This document shows, in pieces, positions 58,256 through 64,000 of a stretch of 64,000 bases of DNA. The notes below the pieces were generated by a model. That model searched no databases and was not told where the DNA came from. It saw nothing but the letters and a program-made list of their open reading frames with translations. Position numbers and translations under genes: made by a program. The DNA lies in contig OMZS01000017.1 in assembly GCA_900315565.1 (NCBI GenBank), forward strand, positions 1-64,000, given 5' to 3'. The DNA comes from an uncultured Prevotellaceae bacterium (GTDB lineage Bacteria > Bacteroidota > Bacteroidia > Bacteroidales > Bacteroidaceae). The stretch's first letter is position 1. Every line of letters begins with the position of its first letter.

Positions 58256-60118
58256 ATGAAAAAGATATATGTAATGGCAATTGCGGCTCTCTTCACAGTT
58301 GGACTGACCTCTTGCGAAGACTTCCTCGATTCCGAAAACTATACCGAAGCCAACACGAGCAACTATCCTGCTGCGGCCAACGACCTGAACAAGGAGCTTG
58401 CTGCCCTGTATGGCGTGATGAACCAGATGAGCACTGACCCGCTGCAGACACCCTGGTTCGTGAACTACATTATGTCCGACGATGCCAACGGTGCCGGTGG
58501 TACGGGCGACGTTGAGGCACATGCCGTTGGTCACCTCATGGCCAACAAGGAAGACCTCTACGACAACGCTTGGAAGAACACTTACGTGGGCATTGCCCGT
58601 GCAAGTGCCATCATCTATGCCGTTGATGCTTTCGACTGGACGGGCCAGGAAGCCAAGCGCAACCAGATGCTGGGCGAGGCTTACTTTCTGCGTGGTCTGT
58701 TCTATCTCTGGGGCGTTCAGTTCTGGGGCGACATCCCCGCTTACTGGGCTGCCGCTGCTCCCGAGCCATGTCCGCAGCTGAGTGCTGAGGACGTTATCAT
58801 GCCGCACATTCTGGCCGACTTCACCAGCGCTGCCAACCTGATGAGCCATGGCGCCACCACACGTGGCGACGGCCATGCCACCAAGGGTGCTGCCGAGGGT
58901 ATGCTGGCACGTGCCTACATGTTCTATCAGGGCTTCTACAAGAAGGCTGGCGAGCTGGCTAAGGCCAATCTTGCCGATGTGTCGTTCGCTTTCGAAGAGG
59001 GCGAGCAGGAGGGTGCTGGCGCTTCGCTGAGCAAGGCTCAGGTAGTGGCTTTCCTCGAGGATGCTATTAACAATGGCGGCTACTCGCTCGTAGAGGATTT
59101 CCGTATGCTCTGGCAATATTCTAACGAGCTCACTGCTCCTGGTTATGGCTATGTGAAGGATTTGGCCGATGCAGGCAAATTCTGGGCTGGCAACGGCAAC
59201 TCTGAGGAGATGTTCCAGGTGCAGTACATGAACTCTGGTTCGTGGAACGGTACCATCGGTATGGGTTTTGTTAACCAGGTAGAGCTCTACTGCGGTCTGC
59301 GTTGCGACGACGACGGTGCAGGTACTGCCAATGGCGATGCCAACACACTGCCCTTCGGACAGGGCTGGGGCCAGGGTACCATCAATGCCAACCTCTGGGA
59401 CGACTGGAGCGATGCCGACCCGCGTAAGAAGGCTACCATCCTGGATGCTCAGGCTGAGTGCGACAAGTTTGTGTTCACCACCTCTTGCTCTGAGGATGCC
59501 GGTTACTACAACAAAAAGTGGATGGCTGTCACATGTCCTGAGTCTTCATGGGATGACCACAACACTTCTTACACATGGTGGGGCGTTTATCGCGCCAAGA
59601 ACACCACCGCTCCGAATACCAACAATAACTCTTTCCAGGGCGACCACTTCTCTGACATGGTGCTCCTCCGTCTGGCCGACGTCATGCTGATGCACTCAGA
59701 GCTGACAGGTACTGCCGACCAAATGAACAAGGTTCGCGCACGTGCCAAACTGCCTGCTACAACCTACTCTTGGGCCAACATCAAGAACGAACGCCGCTTT
59801 GAGCTGGCCGGCGAGGGCCTGCGCTTCAACGACCTGCGCCGCTGGTCGGGTAAGGACGGTGGTGCTGGCTGTGAGGCCGCTGTTGCCCTGCAGCGTCAGG
59901 ACGGTTCGCGCGTCAACTACACTCAGCGTTGGACGGTTATGCACCACGGTGCTGGCGTAGGCGGCAGCAGCTGGGCTCAGCGCTATGCCGACACCGACGG
60001 TTTCTTGCCGAAGCCTCCCGCTCAGGTCAACCTGATTGGCGATTCTGAGATTCTCAGCCAGAACAAGGGCTGGTACGACGGAACCAAGTGGAGTATGTCT
60101 GGTACACCGATTTATTAA
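58256..60118 (+). CDS. SusD/RagB-type surface lipoprotein, 620 aa
   Basis: Forms the lid over the SusC partner and binds substrate. Lipobox LTSC (Cys20) followed by EDFLDSE, then TPR-like helices and typical SusD segments: LGEAYFLRGLFYLWGVQFWG and the C-terminal NIKNERRFELAGEGLRFNDL. 620 residues is slightly longer than most. Pairs with the preceding susC gene. Confidence 0.96.
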   Translation: MKKIYVMAIAALFTVGLTSCEDFLDSENYTEANTSNYPAAANDLNKELAALYGVMNQMSTDPLQTPWFVNYIMSDDANGAGGTGDVEAHAVGHLMANKEDLYDNAWKNTYVGIARASAIIYAVDAFDWTGQEAKRNQMLGEAYFLRGLFYLWGVQFWGDIPAYWAAAAPEPCPQLSAEDVIMPHILADFTSAANLMSHGATTRGDGHATKGAAEGMLARAYMFYQGFYKKAGELAKANLADVSFAFEEGEQEGAGASLSKAQVVAFLEDAINNGGYSLVEDFRMLWQYSNELTAPGYGYVKDLADAGKFWAGNGNSEEMFQVQYMNSGSWNGTIGMGFVNQVELYCGLRCDDDGAGTANGDANTLPFGQGWGQGTINANLWDDWSDADPRKKATILDAQAECDKFVFTTSCSEDAGYYNKKWMAVTCPESSWDDHNTSYTWWGVYRAKNTTAPNTNNNSFQGDHFSDMVLLRLADVMLMHSELTGTADQMNKVRARAKLPATTYSWANIKNERRFELAGEGLRFNDLRRWSGKDGGAGCEAAVALQRQDGSRVNYTQRWTVMHHGAGVGGSSWAQRYADTDGFLPKPPAQVNLIGDSEILSQNKGWYDGTKWSMSGTPIY

Positions 60119-60126
60119 AATTGATA

Positions 60127-60326
60127 ATTCAACTTTTAGGTGGATAAGTAAACAAGAAGTCACAACGAGTTGCAAGGAGTTACAAGACACTAGTCTTTGC
60201 TCTGACGAATCTTTCAAACAAAGGTACAAGGATTGAAAAAGCTGTTGTCTTGAACTCCATGCAACTACATGAACTCCTTGAACTCCACAAAGTTGAACCA
60301 AAGCGAAACTTAAATTGATATAATTG
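60127..60326. repeat. MITE-like palindromic repeat, copy 2 (inside sus operon)
   Basis: Same fold-back element as 53924-54112: ATTCAACTTTTAGG at one end and CACAAAGTTGAAC at the other, with GTTGCAAGGAGTTACAAGAC and GTCTTGAACTCC as inner arms, and GCGAAACTTAAATT beyond, as in copy 1. It separates susD from the third operon gene. Confidence 0.75.
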
Positions 60327-60347
60327 AAAATTGAAAATAAAAACAAT

Positions 60348-61790
60348 ATGAAAAAGTCAATAATATTGTTCGCAGTTGCGCTGGGCCTCTTCACTTCTTG
60401 TGATCCTATCAAGGAAGAGAAAGACTTTTCGCCCTGGCTCGTGACTTCGAGTGAGATTGAGAGCGCAGTCAAAATCTCACAGGTTGATGCTAACGGCAAT
60501 CCCGCAGCCGACGGCAACTATTTCAAATATACTACAAGCCCCGACCTGAATGTCACCATCTTCAATAAGCTGGCCGATGGTTCGGAGAATATTCTGGCCC
60601 GCGGTTTGAGCGGCTCCTTCACTATCAAGCCCAAGCGCGGTTCCGACCCCAACCAGAAGTTCTGGATTCGTGTGGTGGGCAGCGACAACCAGCCCATTGA
60701 TGTTGAAAAGACAGTAAACGTCTATGTGCAGCAAGAGCTCGATCCCGAGATTCGTCTGCTCGCCAGCGATGTGTATGGCAAGAAAATCTGGAAGTGGGAT
60801 ACCTCTATCACCGGTGCTTTCTGGGGCAACATGGGTTATCAGCCCGGCGATGGTGCCTCGGTCGGTATCTCCGGCAACGGTCAGTGGTGGGGTATGACCA
60901 GCGACGAGGACTTTGCTGGCCAGCTGCAGCACTCTCATGATGGTGCTTACCACGGAGAAGGCCTGAATGCCTGGATGGAATTTACCGACGAGGGCATCTC
61001 TACCTGCTACAACGAGAATGGCGAAGCCTATATGTCGGCTCCGTTCACCGTGACCGAATATGATCCCAATGCCGAGTGGCGCAAGGGTTGGCTCAACACC
61101 ACCGCCATCCTCTGGCCGTATGAGATCAACTCGGGCGGTAACATCCCCGGCAAGTACGAGATTGTTTATCTCACTGCCGACAAGCTCTGCTTGGTTTATC
61201 CCGACGGCGGCAGCCAGGGTGCTTGGGGCGAGGCTACGTTCTGGCACTTCTGCAGCAGCAGCGACATCGAGGGTATGGCCATCGGTTATGGCAAGACTGC
61301 TTCTAAGAGCTGGACATGGGATAACTCTGTCACCGGTGCAGTCTGGGGTAACATGGGCTATCAGCCTGGCGACGGCGCCTCTGTCGGTACGGCCGGTAAC
61401 GGTCAGTGGTGGGGCTGCGCCAGCGAGGCAGACTTCGCAGGTCAGCTGCAGCACAGCAACGACGGTGCTCTGCACGGCGACGAGAGCTTCGATGCTTACT
61501 TCACGCTCGATGCTGAGGGCAACATCACACGCTATGCTGGCGACGGCAGCGTCATCAACAAGGGTTCCTACTCGTTCGACAAGGTGGATGGTGATTCTTG
61601 GAAGGTGGCTACGCTGAACACCACCGCTGGTACCATCCTGTGGCCGTTCGAAATCAACTCTGGCGGTAACATGCCTACCTGGTTCGACGTGGTTTATCTC
61701 ACCAACGACAAGATGACCCTCGTTTATCCCGACGGCGGCAGTCAGGCTGCATGGGGTGAGGCTTCCTTCTGGCACTTCAAGGCCAAGTAA
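60348..61790 (+). CDS. Surface lipoprotein with duplicated domain, SusE/F position, 480 aa
   Basis: Start at 60348 (MKKSIILFAVALGLFTSCDP), whose lipobox Cys18 marks a lipoprotein. Residues 30-135 are an Ig-like spacer; then two copies of a 155-residue unit (146-301 and 319-477), each with W-x-W-D-x-S-(I/V)-T-G, GNMGYQPGDGASVG, NGQWWG, FAGQLQHS, LWP(Y/F)EINSGGN and LVYPDGGSQ. The paired aromatic-rich modules and gene order suggest a glycan-binding surface protein like SusE/SusF, but I do not recognise the unit itself. Terminator directly after. Confidence 0.8.
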   Translation: MKKSIILFAVALGLFTSCDPIKEEKDFSPWLVTSSEIESAVKISQVDANGNPAADGNYFKYTTSPDLNVTIFNKLADGSENILARGLSGSFTIKPKRGSDPNQKFWIRVVGSDNQPIDVEKTVNVYVQQELDPEIRLLASDVYGKKIWKWDTSITGAFWGNMGYQPGDGASVGISGNGQWWGMTSDEDFAGQLQHSHDGAYHGEGLNAWMEFTDEGISTCYNENGEAYMSAPFTVTEYDPNAEWRKGWLNTTAILWPYEINSGGNIPGKYEIVYLTADKLCLVYPDGGSQGAWGEATFWHFCSSSDIEGMAIGYGKTASKSWTWDNSVTGAVWGNMGYQPGDGASVGTAGNGQWWGCASEADFAGQLQHSNDGALHGDESFDAYFTLDAEGNITRYAGDGSVINKGSYSFDKVDGDSWKVATLNTTAGTILWPFEINSGGNMPTWFDVVYLTNDKMTLVYPDGGSQAAWGEASFWHFKAK

Positions 61791-61823
61791 GCCCTTCGCA
61801 CTTTCAACCCTCTAAAAACACTT

Positions 61824-61867
61824 CCGCCCCGCACCGGCATTCATCCGGTGCGGGGCGGTTGCTTTTT
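61824..61867 (+). terminator. Intrinsic terminator of the sus operon
   Basis: Perfect 14-bp arms CCGCCCCGCACCGG and CCGGTGCGGGGCGG with a 7-nt loop, then TTGCTTTTT. Confidence 0.95.
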
Positions 61868-61943
61868 GGAGGTCACGTGGCTCACGTGACAACAGCATCA
61901 TTGCGACGTGAGCCACGTCGCCTCCTACTGCGACGCGAAATTT
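61868..61943 (+). repeat. Double-hairpin palindromic element, copy 1
   Basis: Two palindromes, TCACGTGgctCACGTGA and GCGACGTGagcCACGTCGC, enclosed by GGAGG...CCTCC arms, then TACTGCGACGCGAAATTT. It abuts the sus terminator, and its left arm lacks GTA. Copies at 62012 and 62600. Confidence 0.85.
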
Positions 61944-62011
61944 GAATCAATAATTAGACACAAATCCGCCAGAATTCTTTGCAGATTCAAAAAATAAATA
62001 TATATTTGCAG

Positions 62012-62097
62012 CATCCAAGTAGGAGGTCACGTGGCTCACGTGACAATTGACTCATTGCGACGTGAGCCACGTCGCCTCCTACTGCGACGCGATATTT
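62012..62097 (+). repeat. Double-hairpin palindromic element, copy 2
   Basis: CATCCAAGTAGGAGG start, same two palindromes; the middle differs (CAATTGACTCATT instead of CAACAGCATCATT). Ends TACTGCGACGCGATATTT, 38 nt before the nucleotidyltransferase start. Confidence 0.85.
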
Positions 62098-62135
62098 ATT
62101 GTAGTTATAAAGAAGCACAGAGAGTACAGAGAATT

Positions 62136-62429
62136 ATGCTATTGCTGCAAGATTGTTTGGAAAAGCTCACTGAATTTAAGAAAGATTTTGGTTCTAAATT
62201 CGGTATATTGAAACTTGGAATTTTCGGTTCTGTAGCCAGAAGAGGAAATTCTGAGAATAGCGATATTGATATTGTCGTTGAAGTGAGGCAGCCCTCTCTT
62301 TCGCTGATGTATGAGTTAAAGGAGGCTTTGAAAGTGCTTTTCGGTTGTGAAGTGGATCTCGTGCGTTTCCGTGAATCGTTAAGACCACTTTTTAAGGCCA
62401 ACATACAAAAAGATGTGATTTATGTCTGA
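62136..62429 (+). CDS. MntA-type nucleotidyltransferase (orphan antitoxin-like), 97 aa
   Basis: Small Pol-beta-fold nucleotidyltransferase: GIFGSVARRGNSENSDIDIV carries the G-S-x(8,9)-D-x-D motif. Such proteins usually partner a HEPN toxin encoded right behind, which they modify. The start at 62136 (MLLLQDCLEKL) is chosen because the upstream part of the frame is repeat sequence. Next in frame is only a 32-codon remnant, so the partner is lost. Enclosed by two copies of the double-hairpin element. Confidence 0.85.
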   Translation: MLLLQDCLEKLTEFKKDFGSKFGILKLGIFGSVARRGNSENSDIDIVVEVRQPSLSLMYELKEALKVLFGCEVDLVRFRESLRPLFKANIQKDVIYV

Positions 62430-62520
62430 TAACAATGCTGCTATACACGACCGACTGGAGGCTGACGGGAGTGTAGTTTCTGTTTTTCTTTGTTTTTATT
62501 GGTTTTTCTTTGTTTTTTAA
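62422..62520 (+). pseudogene. Truncated partner gene after the nucleotidyltransferase
   Basis: An ATG at 62422 overlaps the previous gene by 8 nt, the usual arrangement for the HEPN partner of MntA. The frame reads MSDNNAAIHDRLEADGSVV and then runs into the T-rich dispersed repeat (FLCFYWFFFVF), stopping at 62520. I read it as the 5' remnant of a HEPN/HepT gene cut by that repeat; the 20 original residues are too few to prove the family. Confidence 0.5.
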
Positions 62521-62572
62521 AGGCTACGGGTAGGCGAGCTTGCTCGGGAATGAGGCGCGAAGCGTAATTTTT
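62478..62572 (+). repeat. Dispersed repeat with GGCGAGCTTGCTCGGGAAT, copy 3
   Basis: T-rich GTTTTTCTTTGTTTTTATTGG, then GGCTACGGGTAGGCGAGCTT and GCTCGGGAATGAGGCGCGAA. Related to 11556-11712. It replaces the distal part of the truncated partner gene. Confidence 0.65.
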
Positions 62573-62599
62573 TAATTCTTATTCCCATTATCTTTTCAC

Positions 62600-62684
62600 C
62601 ATCCAAGTAGGAGGTCACGTGGCTCACGTGACAACAGCATCATTGCGACGTGAGCCACGTCGCCTCCTACCGCGACGCGAAATC
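62600..62684 (+). repeat. Double-hairpin palindromic element, copy 3
   Basis: CATCCAAGTAGGAGG start as in copy 2, with the middle CAACAGCATCATT of copy 1, and TACCGCGACGCGAAATCT at the end. Directly behind the DUF5675 gene stop. Confidence 0.85.
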
Positions 62685-62693
62685 TAATTGTAG

Positions 62694-63104
62694 CTAGCTT
62701 TTAATCTCCAGGTCGATAAGCTCCCCACGCTCCAGTGCGGCTGTTAATAGTCGCATCAGGTTGCTCAGAGCCGTGCGCGAGTTGCTCAGTGTGCCCTTGT
62801 GGCGGTTCCAGCCCACCAGTATGCATCCCTGTGTGTCCTTCGGGTAGTTGCCCGCATGGATGCGGATGCCCTCGAAGCCCGGCACCTGCCATATCAGAGG
62901 TAGCCACTGTCCCAGCTTCTTCGATTTGGTGATGAACACACGGTACTTGCCCTCGGGAATGGCCGTTCGGCCCCATATTTTCCCTTCGCGGTGCAGGTCG
63001 CGCCACGTAGGCTCCAGCGTGTCGCAAAGGTAGAGGCCCTCCACGTAGAGGTGTCCGATGGTGTAGTCCTTCTGTTTAGCTATTCTTACAAGTTGCATTT
63101 TCAT
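62694..63104 (-). CDS. DUF5675 family protein, 136 aa
   Basis: YTIGHLYVEGLYLCDTLEPT, then IPEGKYRVFITKSKKLGQWL and GFEGIRIHAGNYPKDTQGCI, LVGWNRHKGTLSNSRTALSN. This is the DUF5675 layout; the H-x-G-N-Y...D-x-x-G-C-(I/L)-x-(V/P)-G pattern recalls L,D-transpeptidase-like or phage lytic accessory proteins, but no function is known to me. Its leader starts at the -7 box 63220-63213 with a strong hairpin. MQLVRIAKQK (63098) is an alternative start. Confidence 0.85.
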   Translation of the reverse strand: MKMQLVRIAKQKDYTIGHLYVEGLYLCDTLEPTWRDLHREGKIWGRTAIPEGKYRVFITKSKKLGQWLPLIWQVPGFEGIRIHAGNYPKDTQGCILVGWNRHKGTLSNSRTALSNLMRLLTAALERGELIDLEIKS

Positions 63105-63165
63105 TTCTTTGTTCCTTTCTTTTCATTTTGGTTCAACATGGTTGTTCATACAGACTTATAAGTGG

Positions 63166-63220
63166 TGCACCCGTAAGACCGCGCTGCTGTAAGCCAGTCA
63201 GTCTTACGGGTGCAAAGATA
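63166..63220 (-). promoter_or_regulatory. -7 box and 5' hairpin of the DUF5675 gene
   Basis: -7 box TATCTTTG (63220-63213). Right at the expected transcript start are perfect 14-bp arms TGCACCCGTAAGAC (63166-63179) and GTCTTACGGGTGCA (63201-63214). A GCGCAAGC/GCTTGTGCGC inverted pair lies just upstream (63221-63243). Confidence 0.6.
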
Positions 63221-63310
63221 GCGCAAGCCTTTCGCTTGTGCGCTTTACCAAAGTTTACCAATGCGCACAGAGTATCTGTCTTTAGTCTTTGTGAATAAAT
63301 CCAAGTTAGA

Positions 63311-63342
63311 GATTATCCGTGTTATCTGTGATATCTGTGTGA
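63311..63342 (+). repeat. Short ATCCGTGTTATCTGTG words
   Basis: TTATCCGTGTTATCTGTG and ATATCTGTGTGAC, related to the words at 49433-49494 and in the 10.5-11.3 kb arrays. Confidence 0.5.
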
Positions 63343-63475
63343 CAAAACCCGAAAACATGATATAAATCAAGAAAACTGCCAAAAATGATATTTTTGTCGA
63401 AAATTCCTTGCAAATCTTTCCGATATATATTTACTTTGCGGTTAAGTTGCCAAAAAAGGCGAATGAAAGTCTTAT

Positions 63476-63985
63476 ATGAAAGAACCGCAGCAATTCACCC
63501 CAGATTTCGGCAGTGGTAACAGCTGTTCGCCACTCATGCCAAGCAAGGAGACTGAAGCTTACATCAGCCTCCTTCAGAGAATTGGCGCCTATCTGGCTGA
63601 AGAGCACGACCGACAGTTCACCGACCGTGTGCAACTCATGCTGTTCCGTATCACCGCCGATCTTGGCAACAACCACCTGGCGCAGGAAATCAACAACTTC
63701 ACCAACGCCACCATCGCTGAGCGGCCACGCTTCTGCATTACCAAGAACAAAATCACTGACTTCATCAAAATCATCTCTGCCATGTACGACATCCACCTGT
63801 TTTCAAAGCCCGACGGATACGTCGCCGACAAGAAGCAGGATCTCATGAACTACATCGGAGCCATCTTCGGACTGAACCTCAACGCCTACAGCCAGATGCA
63901 GAACAGCGGCAAACAGGGGAGCAAAGACTACATGAAGGTCTTCGAAAGCCTCACCCACGCCGCCCTTAAGTATTCCATGAAGTAA
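63476..63985 (+). CDS. Hypothetical protein, 169 aa
   Basis: Soluble, helical, slightly basic protein with no signal peptide or recognised motif. It begins MKEPQQFTPDFGSGNSC; the central part EAYISLLQRIGAYLAEEHDR and NKITDFIKIISAMYDIHLFS looks all-alpha, and the end (IGAIFGLNLNAYSQM ... FESLTHAALKY) resembles small helical proteins carried on Bacteroides mobile elements, but I cannot name a family. TTACTTTG (63431-63438), an imperfect -7 box, stands 37 nt ahead. Codon use is like the core genes. Confidence 0.75.
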   Translation: MKEPQQFTPDFGSGNSCSPLMPSKETEAYISLLQRIGAYLAEEHDRQFTDRVQLMLFRITADLGNNHLAQEINNFTNATIAERPRFCITKNKITDFIKIISAMYDIHLFSKPDGYVADKKQDLMNYIGAIFGLNLNAYSQMQNSGKQGSKDYMKVFESLTHAALKYSMK

Positions 63986-64000
63986 ATTGATAATTGACAA

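Noticed and set aside
1..64000. tRNA, rRNA, replication origin, prophage or integrase attachment sites
   Set aside because: No tRNA-like clover with a CCA end, rRNA segment, DnaA-box cluster or phage structural gene was seen. rpmH is present, but without dnaA or rnpA beside it.

Overview
The window comes from a member of the Bacteroidales, most likely Prevotella or a close relative. The evidence is a SusC/SusD pair, a complete Bacteroidetes-type dcw cluster with an FtsL-like protein and a long FtsA tail, an HU-HIG protein, NigD-like and Sel1 lipoproteins, and promoters of the Bacteroidetes form TTTG-N19..21-TAnnTTTG. No taxonomic search could be run.

Layout. 1-1.1 kb: truncated IS1380-like transposase and two very small ORFs. 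1.1-9.9 kb (minus): accessory genes, namely an Asp-box protein, a Sel1-repeat protein, a decayed ion-channel pseudogene, and a tight six-gene run (SPFH/GYF protein, small GYF protein, membrane protein, zinc-ribbon membrane protein B, PD-(D/E)XK protein, zinc-ribbon membrane protein A). 9.9-11.8 kb: non-coding, with a structured leader and large repeat arrays. 11.8-16.4 kb: three paralogous P-loop ATPases and an HTH-membrane protein. 16.5-19.4 kb: pta and ackA, separated by a GxxExxY cassette bounded by perfect 35-bp inverted repeats. 19.5-20.9 kb: a cytidylate-kinase-like gene and a possible small RNA. 20.9-37.3 kb (minus): mraZ-rsmH-ftsL-ftsI-murE-mraY-murD-ftsW-murG-murC-ftsQ-ftsA-ftsZ, without murF or ddl. 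37.7-44.6 kb: HU-HIG protein, Imm32-like protein, DUF4160/DUF2442 pair, ferredoxin-type aldo/keto reductase, lpxH, SufT-like factor, glycosyltransferase, radC, efp. 44.8-50.2 kb (plus): rpmH, then PASTA protein, rluD, ddl, acyltransferase and NigD-like lipoprotein. 50.2-53.8 kb: threonine catabolism (dehydrogenase, kbl, aldolase). 54-61.8 kb: a susC-susD-surface lipoprotein operon. 61.8-64 kb: an orphan MntA-type nucleotidyltransferase among palindromic repeats, a DUF5675 gene and an unknown gene.

How it fits together. The dcw block supplies peptidoglycan precursors (murE, murD, murC, mraY, murG) and the divisome (ftsL, Q, A, Z, W, I). ddl sits 10 kb away with rluD and a PASTA protein. AckA and Pta interconvert acetyl-CoA and acetate. 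Threonine dehydrogenase, Kbl and aldolase degrade threonine to glycine and two-carbon products. The susCD operon imports an unidentified glycan or peptide.

The most notable features are non-coding: heptanucleotide tandem arrays of differing sequence but constant 7-nt period in at least eight spacers, a two-hairpin palindromic element in three copies, a promoter-bearing unit duplicated in tandem, a seven-copy 79-bp array, several dispersed repeats, and the inverted-repeat-bounded GxxExxY cassette. The best candidate for an undescribed protein system is the SPFH/GYF/zinc-ribbon/PD-(D/E)XK locus.
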